Under the pieces are notes generated by a model, which saw nothing but the letters and a program-made list of their open reading frames with translations, was not told where the DNA came from and did no database searches. Shown here in pieces: positions 7,484 to 16,600 of a stretch of 64,000 bases of DNA. The number at the start of each line of letters is the position of its first letter. The stretch's first letter is position 1. The stretch lies in assembly GCA_964394665.1 (NCBI GenBank), contig CAYMYN010000024.1, positions 1 through 64,000 on the forward strand, read 5' to 3'. The position numbers and the translations under genes were made by a program. This stretch comes from CAYMYN01 sp964394665. Its GTDB lineage: Bacteria > Planctomycetota > UBA1135 > GCA-002686595.

Positions 7484-9451
7484 GTGGAGAAACGACTCTC
7501 ACTCGCCCTCTTCCTGTCCTTCCTGGTGTTGGTGGGCTGGAGCCTGTTCAACGCCGGACCGGACCCCGCCGTCCGTCCGGAGGGCGCCGCGCGTCCCCCC
7601 GAGGCCGGCGCCGCGGCCGCGGCCGAGACGCCGGCCTTCGAGCCCACGGCCGAGGTCGTGGCCGAGGACGCCGAACGCGAGTTGGTCTTCGAGACCGGCG
7701 CGCCCGGCCAGCGCGGCACCTACCGGATGCGCTTCACCAACCGGGGAGCGCGCCTGCTCGAGCTGCGCCTGGGCGACTACTTCGTCGAGGGCGGTCTGGG
7801 GCCCGAGCTGCGCGCGCGGCCCGAGAACTGGGTGCCGTTGCTCGCGCCCGTCGCGACCCCCGAAGGAACCAGCGGCTCGTTCGCCGTCGCGGCCAGCGCT
7901 TCGGCCCAGGATCTGCTCGGCCCCGTGCCGCTCGAGGAAGCGCTCTGGACCCTGCGGCGCCTCGAGGGCCCGGACGGTCGGCCCACGGGCGCCGAGTTCA
8001 CCTATGCCCCGGGCACCGGCGCGATCTTCACCAAACGTGTCCAGGTCGTGCCCGGCACGCACGAGCTCGAGTTCTCCTTCGGCCTGGCCAACGCCGGCGG
8101 CCCGCGGGCCGGCATGCGCCAGTTCCGGATCACGCCCGCCGCCAGCCTGCAGCGCATCTCCGACGAGGATCCCTTCTACGTCGGCCCCAAGGCCCTGGCT
8201 TGTTACCGCGAGGGCAAGGACGAGCCCGTCCTGCGCCAGAAGGAGCGCCGCGAGTCCCCCGGCCGCGACGTGCGCGGCTCGTTCTCCGGCGGCGGCCAAC
8301 CGCTCTTCGTCGGCGTGCACGACAAGTACTTCGCGCTCCTGATGCGGCCCGCCGAGGGTTCGGCCGGGGCGCTGATCGGCACCGGCTGGCGCCGCGTGCG
8401 GGACGTCGAGTTCGCCCGCGCCAACCCCGAGCAGGCCGACGCCAGCTACCGCGCGATCGACGCCGTCGCCGACCTCGAGCTCTTCCTGCCCGGCGCCGGC
8501 GAGCCGCCGGTCGTGGCGCGTTTCTCCGTGTACGCCGGTCCCAAGGACCGCCGCGCGCTGGTCGAGAGCTACGCGCCCTTCGGCAAGGTCATCGAGGAGG
8601 ACCTGGGCTTCTTCAGCGGCATCGCGCGCCTGATCCTCTCCATCGTCGGCCTGTGCCACAAGCTGGTCGGCAATTGGGGCTGGGCCATCATCCTGATGAC
8701 CCTGCTGGTGCGCTTGATGTTGTTCCCCATCAACCGCCGCTCGCAGACCGCGATGGCGCGCTTCCAGACCAAGATGAAGCGCATCCAGCCGCGCATCGAC
8801 GAGGTCAAGCAGCGCTACGAGAAGGACCCGGCCAAGGCGCGCGCGGAGCAGCACCGCATCATGCAGGAGGAGGGGGCCTTCCCGCCGCTGGGGGGCTGCC
8901 TGCCGATCTTCCTGCAGATCCCGATCTTCATCGGCCTGTTCGCGGCCCTGCGGGTCGACTTCGACCTGCGCCAGGCGCCCTTCGCGCTCTGGATCCAGGA
9001 CCTCTCGATCCCCGACCGCATGTTGCGGATCGACTTCAACACCTACCTGCCGTTCATCGGCACGATCGAGTACTTCAACCTGCTGCCGATCCTGATGGTC
9101 GTGCTGTGGATCTGGCAGCAGCGCTCGATGCCCACGCCCACCGATCCGCAGCAGGCGCGCATGATGAAGATGATGGCGTTCATGCCGATCCTCTTCGGGT
9201 TCATGCTCTACAACTACGCCGCGGGCCTGTCGCTCTACATGATGACGAGCTCGGCCTTCGGCATCGTCGAGATCAAGGTCATCAAGAAGCTCTGGCCGAT
9301 CGACGACCGCGAGCTGGCGAAGAAGTCGAAGGGCTTCTTCGGCAAGCTGATGGAGCAGCAGCTCGAGCAGGCGCGGCGCATGCAGGAGCAGCAGCAGCGC
9401 GCGCGCCAACAGAAGCCCGGCGGCGGCGCGCAGGGCTCCAAGCGCCGCTGA
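7484..9451 (+). CDS. yidC: Membrane protein insertase YidC
   Basis: YidC inserts and folds inner-membrane proteins, alone or with SecYEG. The GTG at 7484 starts MEKRLSLALFLSFLVLVGWSLF, the first membrane anchor. About 340 residues of periplasmic beta-domain follow, ending near FGKVIEEDLGFF. The conserved Oxa1 core lies from about residue 380: GNWGWAIILMTLLVRL with the conserved Arg, then LGGCLPIFLQIPIFIGLF, then LPFIGTIEYFNLLPILM and PILFGFMLYNYAAGLSLYMMTS. The tail is Gln/Arg/Lys-rich. The large periplasmic domain is typical of Gram-negative YidC. mnmE follows eight bases later. Confidence 0.97.
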   Translation: MEKRLSLALFLSFLVLVGWSLFNAGPDPAVRPEGAARPPEAGAAAAAETPAFEPTAEVVAEDAERELVFETGAPGQRGTYRMRFTNRGARLLELRLGDYFVEGGLGPELRARPENWVPLLAPVATPEGTSGSFAVAASASAQDLLGPVPLEEALWTLRRLEGPDGRPTGAEFTYAPGTGAIFTKRVQVVPGTHELEFSFGLANAGGPRAGMRQFRITPAASLQRISDEDPFYVGPKALACYREGKDEPVLRQKERRESPGRDVRGSFSGGGQPLFVGVHDKYFALLMRPAEGSAGALIGTGWRRVRDVEFARANPEQADASYRAIDAVADLELFLPGAGEPPVVARFSVYAGPKDRRALVESYAPFGKVIEEDLGFFSGIARLILSIVGLCHKLVGNWGWAIILMTLLVRLMLFPINRRSQTAMARFQTKMKRIQPRIDEVKQRYEKDPAKARAEQHRIMQEEGAFPPLGGCLPIFLQIPIFIGLFAALRVDFDLRQAPFALWIQDLSIPDRMLRIDFNTYLPFIGTIEYFNLLPILMVVLWIWQQRSMPTPTDPQQARMMKMMAFMPILFGFMLYNYAAGLSLYMMTSSAFGIVEIKVIKKLWPIDDRELAKKSKGFFGKLMEQQLEQARRMQEQQQRARQQKPGGGAQGSKRR

Positions 9452-9459
9452 GGTCCGGC

Positions 9460-10890
9460 GTGGACGAGGGGCGCACGATCGTCGCCGTCGCCTCGCCCCC
9501 CGGGGCGGGTGCGCGCGGGATCCTGCGCCTCTCGGGGCCGACGGCCTTCGCGCTCCTCGAGCGCACGTTCCGGGCGCGGGGCGAGCCGCTCGCGTCCGAT
9601 CGGCGCGCGCTCGCCACGGGGAGCTTCTCCGATGGCCGCGGCACCCAGCCGGCCCTGTGCCTGTGGATGCCCGGCCCGCGCTCCTACACCGGCGAGGACG
9701 TCGCCGAGCTGCACCTCGCCGGCTCGCCGCCCCTGCTCGCGGCGGCCCTCGAGCGCCTGACCGCGCTCGGCGCGCGCCCCGCGCGGCCGGGCGAGTTCAC
9801 GCGCCGCGCGTTCCTGTCCGGGCGCCTCGATCTCTCGCGCGCGGAGGCCGTGTTGGCCCTGATCGAAGCCGACGACCTGGCGCAGGGCCGCGCGGCCGCG
9901 AACCTGCTCCTGGGCGGGCTCGGCCGGCGCGTGGAGGCCCTGCGCGCGGGCCTCGAGGACCTGCGCGCGTGGGTCGAGGCGAGCCTCGACTTCGACGAGT
10001 CCGACACCGGTCACGTGCCCCTCGAGGAGCTCCTCGAGCGGGCCCGGACGCTGCGCGCGGAGCTCGCCCGCGCGCAGGCCGGCGAGGAGCGCCGCGCGCG
10101 CGGCGCGGAACGCCCGCGGGTGGTGCTCGCCGGTCGGCCCAACGCCGGCAAGAGCGCGCTCTTCAACGCGCTCGTGGGCCCGGGCACGGCCCTCGAGGAT
10201 CCGCTCGCGGGCAGCACGCGGGACGTGTTGGAGGCGACCTGGAGCGCAGCCGGCGTCGAGCTCGCGCTGTTCGACACGGCCGGCCTCCTGCCGACGGCCG
10301 CCGGCCCCGCGCCGGCGGCGGGGGACGATCCCGATGCGCGCGCCCAGGAGCTGGCCCGCGGCTTCCGGGGGGGCGCGGACCTCGTGTTGTGGCTCGTCGA
10401 CGCCGCCGGCGAGGACGCGCCGGCCGCGGCCCGCGAGGCCCGCGGCGGGCCGGCCGACGCGCCGCGCATCCTGGTCTGGAGCCGCCTCGACCTCGTCGGT
10501 GGGAGCTTGCCCGAGGCCCTGGTGGGCGCGGCGGGCGTGGGCGAGGTCGGCGCGCCGCGGGCCGAGGTGGCGACCAGCGCCCACGCGCGCTCGGGGCTGG
10601 CGGAACTCGCCGCCGCGGTCGGCGCCGTGCTGGGCCTGGCGGGCGCGGCGCCCGAGCCGGGGCCCGGGTCGGGCGGCGCGCGCGAGCTCGGCGCGCGTCA
10701 CCGTGCGGCGCTCGCCGAGGCGCTGGCGGAGCTCGACCGGGGCCTCGAGGCCCTCGCGGCGGGGGGGCCCCTCGATCAGTTCGCGGAGGCCCTGCGCGCG
10801 GCCACGGACGCCCTCGACGCGATCGACGGCCGCACGGCGCCCGAGGACCTGCTGGATCGGATCTTCGCGCGCTTCTGCATCGGGAAGTGA
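9460..10890 (+). CDS. mnmE: tRNA modification GTPase MnmE
   Basis: With MnmG, MnmE builds the aminomethyl/carboxymethylaminomethyl group on U34 of certain tRNAs. The GTG at 9460 starts VDEGRTIVAVASPPG, the folate-binding N-domain, which includes PGEFTRRAFLSGRLDL. The helical domain follows, then the G domain with GRPNAGKSALFNALVG (G1), the GSTRD switch and DTAGLL (G3). The C-terminus is FCIGK, the catalytic Cys motif. The G4 guanine-recognition motif, usually NKxD, reads SRLD here (VWSRLDL). Length is 476 aa, close to the family norm. It is probably cotranscribed with yidC. Confidence 0.95.
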   Translation: MDEGRTIVAVASPPGAGARGILRLSGPTAFALLERTFRARGEPLASDRRALATGSFSDGRGTQPALCLWMPGPRSYTGEDVAELHLAGSPPLLAAALERLTALGARPARPGEFTRRAFLSGRLDLSRAEAVLALIEADDLAQGRAAANLLLGGLGRRVEALRAGLEDLRAWVEASLDFDESDTGHVPLEELLERARTLRAELARAQAGEERRARGAERPRVVLAGRPNAGKSALFNALVGPGTALEDPLAGSTRDVLEATWSAAGVELALFDTAGLLPTAAGPAPAAGDDPDARAQELARGFRGGADLVLWLVDAAGEDAPAAAREARGGPADAPRILVWSRLDLVGGSLPEALVGAAGVGEVGAPRAEVATSAHARSGLAELAAAVGAVLGLAGAAPEPGPGSGGARELGARHRAALAEALAELDRGLEALAAGGPLDQFAEALRAATDALDAIDGRTAPEDLLDRIFARFCIGK

Positions 10891-11000
10891 ACCCCCGCGC
10901 GGGGCCATACCTCCCACCGTTCGTCCCCGGGCCGCATTGACACACAACCGGTGGGGTGATGCAGTGGCCCGACGCCCGGGCCGCGGCCGGGGCCCCACGG

Positions 11001-11519
11001 ATGCGCTGCCCGCGCTGCAAGCACGACGACGATCGGGTGGTGGACTCGCGCACCTCCTCCAACGGCTCGGTCATCCGGCGCCGGCGGGAGTGCCTTGCCT
11101 GCTTCCTGCGCTACACCACCTACGAGCGGGTCGAGGAGACCCCCCTGCGGGTGGTGAAGAAGAGCGGCGAGCGCGTGCGCTTCGAGCGCGAGCGCATCCT
11201 GGGCGGCATGGTGCGCGCCTGCGAGAAGCTGCCCGTGCCGATCGAGGCCCTCGAGGCGGCGGTCACGCGCATCGAGGGCGCGGTGCAGGAGGAGTACGAC
11301 CGCGAAGTGCCCAGCTCGGTCATCGGCACGCTCGTGATGGAGGAGCTGAAGAAGCTCAACCAGGTCGCCTACGTGCGCTTCGCCAGCGTCTACCGCGAGT
11401 TCAGCGAGATCAGCCAGTTCCTCGAGGCCCTCGAGCCGATGCTGAAGGCCTCGCGCGCCGAGGCCGGCGGCCCGGCGAACGGCCCGCGGAACGATCCCGA
11501 CGGGGAGGTCGCCCCGTGA
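11001..11519 (+). CDS. nrdR: Transcriptional repressor NrdR
   Basis: NrdR represses ribonucleotide reductase genes when its ATP-cone binds dATP/ATP. The N-terminal zinc ribbon is CPRC, about 28 residues, CLAC, with the DNA-binding arginine run VIRRRRE between. The ATP-cone follows: VVKKSGERVRFERERILGGMVRACEKLPV, ending in FASVYREF. The ATG at 11001 (MRCPRC) gives 172 aa and matches other NrdR proteins; an upstream ATG at 10956 would add 15 residues without family support. A TTGACA sequence lies at 10937-10942. The stop overlaps the GTG of the next gene (GTGA), so the two are translationally coupled. Confidence 0.96.
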   Translation: MRCPRCKHDDDRVVDSRTSSNGSVIRRRRECLACFLRYTTYERVEETPLRVVKKSGERVRFERERILGGMVRACEKLPVPIEALEAAVTRIEGAVQEEYDREVPSSVIGTLVMEELKKLNQVAYVRFASVYREFSEISQFLEALEPMLKASRAEAGGPANGPRNDPDGEVAP

Positions 11520-13585
11520 GCGCGCCTGCCATCCCCGGCCCGCGCTGGGTCACCAAACGCGACGGCCGGCGCGTGCCCTTCGACCGGACCAAGATCGCCC
11601 GCGCGGTGCGCGCGGCCCAGGCGGCCCTGGGCCAGGAGGATGGCAGCTTCGGGGACGAGGTCGCGGACCTGGTCGAGCTCGAGCTGCGCCGGCGCTACGC
11701 CCAGGCCCTCGAGGGTCCGGCGGCCGACGGGGGCGGGCCTTCGATCGAGGAGATCCAGGACCTGGTCGAGGAAGCCCTGATCGGCCTGGGGCGCGCGGCC
11801 CTGGCCAAGGCCTACATCCTCTACCGCGACCGCCGTCACCGCGCCCGCGAGGCCCTCGCGGTCGAGCTGCCCGACGACGCCGGGGCGCGCCTGGGGCACC
11901 TGCGGGTGCGCGACGCGCTCGGCACCGCGCCCTGGAGCAAGGGCCGCATCGTCGCCGCCCTGATCGACGAGACCGGGCTCGAACGCGCGACGGCCGAGGG
12001 CGTCGCCACGCGGGTCGAGGAACGGGTCCTGCGCTCGGGCCTGCGGCGCGTGAGCACGGTCCTGGTGCGCGAGCTGGTGGCCGCCGAGCTCGTCGGCCTG
12101 GGCCTCGAACACGCCCTGCGCCGCCACGAACCGCTCAGCGTCCCGCGCCATGATCTACGGCGCGTGTTGGCCGCCGGCGGCGAGCCCGACGCGCCCGTGG
12201 GCGCGCCCGCGGGCGTCGAAGGCGCGCTGGCCGGCACCCTGCTCGAACGCTTCGCGCTCGAGGAGCTGCTCGACGAGCGCAGCGCCGAGCTGCACCTCGC
12301 CGGCGACCTCGAGCTGGTCGGCCTGCGCGCGCCCCAGCGCGTGCTCTCGTTGGCCGTGCCGGCCGACCTGGTGGCCCGCGGCCGCCCCGGCACGCGCGCG
12401 GCCTTCGAGCTGCTCGAGGGTCTCTCGAGCCTGACCGGCGACGTCGCCCGCGCGGTGGTCCTGGAGGCCCCCGGCGCGCTGCTCCAGCCCCTCGTGCGCG
12501 GCGTGCGCACCGACTCCACGAGCACCCTCAGCCCCTGGCTCAGCGCCCTGGGCGCGGTGGGGCGCGCGGCGGGCGTCGAGGTGTCCCTGGCGCGCCTCGG
12601 CGCGCGCTCGGCGGTGCTGCTGGGGCGCCTGGTCGAGGAGCTCGCGCGCCTCGAGGAGGCCGGCGGCGGCCACGCGGCCCTGCCCGTGCTGCAGATCGAC
12701 GAGGGCGAGCGCGCGACGCTCGTCGGGGACGACGCCCTGGGCCCGGCCCTCGAGCGGCTCCTGCGCGCGGGCCTGCTGCGCCCGACCTTCGCGCGCCCCG
12801 AGAGCGCCTACGTCGGCCCGGGCCTGGTGCGCCGCGGCGGTGAGCACGGCGCCCTGGCCTGCGGCGGCGCGGTCTGCATCGACCTCGCGCGGGTCGCGCG
12901 GCGCGCCGGTCCCTGGCGCGAGGACCTGTGCCTCGAACGTCTGGCCGAGCTCGTGCAGGCCGCCGTCGAGGCCCTGGCGCGCCTGGAGGAGTTCCGCCGC
13001 GGTCTGCGGCCCGCGAGCGGCGAGCGCCTGCGTCCGCGGGTCGGCCACGCGCTGGTGCCCGTGGGCCTGGTCGAGGCCCTGCGCGTGCTCGGCGACGGCG
13101 AGGTGCGCGCGCCCCAGGGCGCGCGCCTGCTCGGTTTCCTGGCCGAGGCCGCCGCGCGCTTCGCGGCCGAGCGCGGCCTGGTCGTCGACGTCGACGCGGT
13201 CTTCGGCGAACGCGCCGCGCGGCGCATGGCGCGCCTCGACGCCGAGCTCGCGCGCGTCAACCAGCCGCTGCTCTTCGGCGGCCCCGCGCCCGGGGCGCCG
13301 GGCCGCGACGCGCCCTACTCGACGGCCCTCGTCCCGCACGCCTTCGCCGATCCGCGCGCCGTCCAGGAGGCCGCGGGGGAGACCCTCGCCGGCCTGCCGG
13401 CGGGGCACGTACCGCGCGAGGCCTGGTCGGGCGCTGCCAGCGCGCTCGAGGCCCTCGAGCTCATCGAGGAGCGCCGCCTCGCGGCCCGCCGCGTGGAGCG
13501 CGACCACGTGCTCCAACCCCGGCCCACCGGCCCCCGCCGCCCCCCGGCGGTCCTGTTCGAGCCCCAGGTCGCCCCCGGCGCCTGA
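11516..13585 (+). CDS. Double ATP-cone protein with degenerate class III ribonucleotide-reductase-like body
   Basis: The 689-aa product starts at a GTG overlapping the nrdR stop. A first ATP-cone (WVTKRDGRRVPFDRTKIARAV) covers about residues 10-110. A second cone-like unit (LRVRDALGTAPWSKGRIVAALID) covers about 125-205. The remaining ~480 residues weakly echo NrdD: ACGGAVCIDLARVARRA resembles the NrdD GxxGxxxINLPRIA strand, RPRVGHALVPVGLVEALRVLG resembles the active-barrel helix region, and DAPYSTALVPHAFA resembles its yyTNSxxlP site. No glycyl-radical RVxGY loop and no C-terminal zinc cysteines were found, so catalysis looks lost. A role as nucleotide-sensing partner of NrdR or RNR is inference. 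Confidence 0.8.
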   Translation: MSAPAIPGPRWVTKRDGRRVPFDRTKIARAVRAAQAALGQEDGSFGDEVADLVELELRRRYAQALEGPAADGGGPSIEEIQDLVEEALIGLGRAALAKAYILYRDRRHRAREALAVELPDDAGARLGHLRVRDALGTAPWSKGRIVAALIDETGLERATAEGVATRVEERVLRSGLRRVSTVLVRELVAAELVGLGLEHALRRHEPLSVPRHDLRRVLAAGGEPDAPVGAPAGVEGALAGTLLERFALEELLDERSAELHLAGDLELVGLRAPQRVLSLAVPADLVARGRPGTRAAFELLEGLSSLTGDVARAVVLEAPGALLQPLVRGVRTDSTSTLSPWLSALGAVGRAAGVEVSLARLGARSAVLLGRLVEELARLEEAGGGHAALPVLQIDEGERATLVGDDALGPALERLLRAGLLRPTFARPESAYVGPGLVRRGGEHGALACGGAVCIDLARVARRAGPWREDLCLERLAELVQAAVEALARLEEFRRGLRPASGERLRPRVGHALVPVGLVEALRVLGDGEVRAPQGARLLGFLAEAAARFAAERGLVVDVDAVFGERAARRMARLDAELARVNQPLLFGGPAPGAPGRDAPYSTALVPHAFADPRAVQEAAGETLAGLPAGHVPREAWSGAASALEALELIEERRLAARRVERDHVLQPRPTGPRRPPAVLFEPQVAPGA

Positions 13586-13617
13586 GGCCCTCCGCTCGCA
13601 CCCCCCGCACTGCCCCC

Positions 13618-16600
13618 ATGCGCCTGAAACGACTCGAGCTCCTGGGCTTCAAGTCCTTCGCCGACCGCACGACCTTCGAGTACGAGGGCGAGACGCTCTC
13701 GGGCATCGTCGGACCCAACGGCTGCGGCAAGAGCAACGTCGTCGACGCCATGCGTTGGGTGCTCGGCGAGCAGCGGCCGACCTCGATGCGCGGCAAGGAG
13801 ATGACCGACGTCATCTTCAAGGGCTCGACCAGCCGCGCGGCGATGGGCCTGGCCGAGGTCACGATGGTGCTCGACAACTCCGGCGGCACGCTCCCCGAGC
13901 GCGGCGCCGAGGTCGCGATCACGCGCCGCGTGTACCAGAGCGGCGACGGCGAGTACCAGATCGACGGCGACCGCGTGCGGCTCAAGGACGTGCGCGAGAT
14001 GCTCTTCGACACGGGCCTGGGCAGCCGCGGCTACGCGGTGCTCGAGCAGGGGCGCATCGACGCCGTGCTCTCGGCCAACCCGCTCGAGCGCCGGCGCATC
14101 TTCGAGGAAGCCGCCGGCGTCAGCCGCTACCGCCAACGCAAGCACGAGACCGAGCTGCGCCTCAAGAAGGTCGAGCAGGACCTGGCGCGCATCGAGGACC
14201 TCCTGCGCGAGCTGCGTTCGCGCAAACGCAGCCTCGAGATCCAGGCCTCGAAGGCCCAGCGTTGGCGCGAGGCGCGCACGGCCTGGGAGCAGGATCGGCT
14301 GCGCGAGTTGCGCCACCGGCTGGCGGCCCTGGGCCGCGACCTGGGCACGGGCGGCGGCGAGCTGGCGGAGCTCGAGGCGCGCCTCGAGGAGCTGCGCGCG
14401 CGCCGCGACACGCTGCGCGGGGAGGTCGGCGAGCACGAGGCGGCGCGCGCGGCCCTGGCGGCCGAGGTCGACGCCGCGGCGGCCGAGCTGACGGCCCTGG
14501 CGGGGGATCTGCGGGCGCTCGAGGAGCGCCGCGCGCAGCTCGCCGCCCGCGGCGCGGAGCTGGCGCGTTCGGCGCAGGGCGAACGGGCCCGGGCAGCGGG
14601 ACTGGCCGAAGCCCTGGCCGCCCGGGAGCGGGGCCTGGCGGAGCTCGAGGCCGAACGCACCGCGCTCGCCGGCGGGATCGAGGAGGCGCGCGCCGGCGCC
14701 GCCGAGCAGGGCCTGGCCCTGCGCGAGCTCTCGCGCCGCTACAAGGAGCTGCGTGCGGCGAGCCAGGCCCAGAACGAACGGGTGCTCGGCCACCTGCACG
14801 AGAAGACCTCGGCGACCAACTCCGTGCGCCACCTGGAGGGCGCGCGCGGGCCGGCCGAGGAACGCTGGGCGCGCCTCGTCGAGCGGCGGGACGGGGCCCT
14901 GGGCGAGCTCGATGGGCTGCGCGCCGGGGCCGTCGACCTCGAGGGCCGCCTCGACGCCGCCCGCGGGGCGCTGGCCGAGGCGGATCAGGCGCGGCGCGAG
15001 CTCGACGGAAGGGCCGAGGTGCTCGAGGCCCGCGTCGCCGAGTGCGAGCGGGCGCGCGCCGAGGCCGAGCTCGAGCGGGCCCGCGCCCAGAGCCGCATCG
15101 ACTCCTTGCTCGACCCCGAGCTCGAGCGCGAGGACCTCGAGGCCGGCGCGCGCGCGGTGCTGGAGGCCCTCGAGGCCGGCGAGGGGCCGCTGCCGGCGAG
15201 CGTGCTCGTCGGGCTGCTGGCCGACCACCTGCGCACGAGCACCGAGTACGCCCGCGCCCTCGACGCGGTGCTCGGGGAACGCGCCCGGTCCCTGGCCCTG
15301 CGCCTGCCGCGCGAGGCGCTGGCCCTGGTCGAGTGGCTGCGCGAGCGCGACCAGGGGCAGGCGCCGCTGGCGGTGCTCGCGGGGCTGGGCGAGAAACAAC
15401 CCCTCACGCCGCCCCAGATCGAGGGTTGCTGGCTCGGTGGACGCGTGCTCGGCACCCTGCTCTCGCTGGTCGAGCCCAGCGAGGGCGCGGGCGCGGTGGC
15501 CGAGGCCCTGTGCGGCGACGTGCTCGTCGTGCGCGACCTCGAGACGGCTCTGGCGCTGGTGGCCCGCGACCCGCGCTGGCGCTGCGTGACCCCCGAGGGC
15601 GAGCTGGCCGACGCCGGCGGCGTGATCGGCGGCCGGCGCACCCTCGTGCAGGGCGCGGTGGGTCGACGCTCGGCGGCCGAGGAACTGCGCGGCGAGGTCG
15701 CCCGGCTGCTCGAGCGCGAGCGCACCGAGGCCGAGCGCCTGGCCGAGCTCCTGGTCCAACGCGGCGAGCTGCGCGACGCCCGGCGCGAGGCCGCGGCGGC
15801 GCTCGACGCGCGGCGCGCCGAGGCCCTGGCCCTGCAGGGCGAGCTGGGCACCGCCCGCGCGCGCCTGGCGGACCATGGGGGCGTGCTCGCGAACCTCGAA
15901 CGCGAACTGACGGGCGCCAGCTCGGAGCGCGCGCGCATCGAACGCGAGCTCGAGGCCGCGCGCCTGGCGCTGGTGGCGGCCGAGGCCGACTTCGAGCGCG
16001 AGAACGCGCGCCTGGTCGAGCTCGAGTCCGACCGCCGCGGCCTGGAGGAGGCGCGCGAGATCGCCTCGCGCGAGGAGGGCCGCACGCAGGTCGCGCTCTC
16101 GCGCCTCGAGGAGCAGGTCGGAGGCCTCGACCGGCGTCTGGCCGATCAGCGGCGCGTGCTGGCCGAGGGCCGCGTCGAGCTCGAGCGCACCCTGCGCCGC
16201 GCGGACGAGGAGGCCGGGGCCGCCCAGGTCGCCAGCGCCGAGGCCGAGCGCCTGGTGGAGGCCGGAGCCGAGCTCGAGGCGCGGCGCGCCCAGGCCGAGG
16301 CCCATCTGCTCGCCCTGCGCGAACGCGCGGCCGGGAAGGCCGCGGCGCTGGAGAGCCTGCGGGCGGAGGAGAGCGGGCTGACCCGCGACCTCGAGGCCGT
16401 GGCCGGGCGCTTGGGCGAAGGGCGCCTCGAGGTGCAGCGCCTGGAGCTCGCGCGCGAGGACCTCCTGCGCCGTGCGGAGGAAGAGCTCGCCCTCGACGAG
16501 GCCGGCCTGTTCGCCGGATTCGAGCCCGAGCCCGAGCTGGAGGACGCCGCGGCGCTCCTGGCCCTCGAGGCCCGCGTGCGCGACCTGCGCGCGCAGTTCG

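Noticed and set aside
7499..9409. Long minus-strand frame opposite yidC
   Set aside because: Low-complexity, His/Arg/Ala/Leu-biased translation. YidC on the plus strand is unambiguous.
10937..10965. NrdR-box autoregulatory site upstream of nrdR
   Set aside because: TTGACA at 10937-10942 looks like a -35, but no pair of NrdR-box-like sequences could be recognised with confidence.
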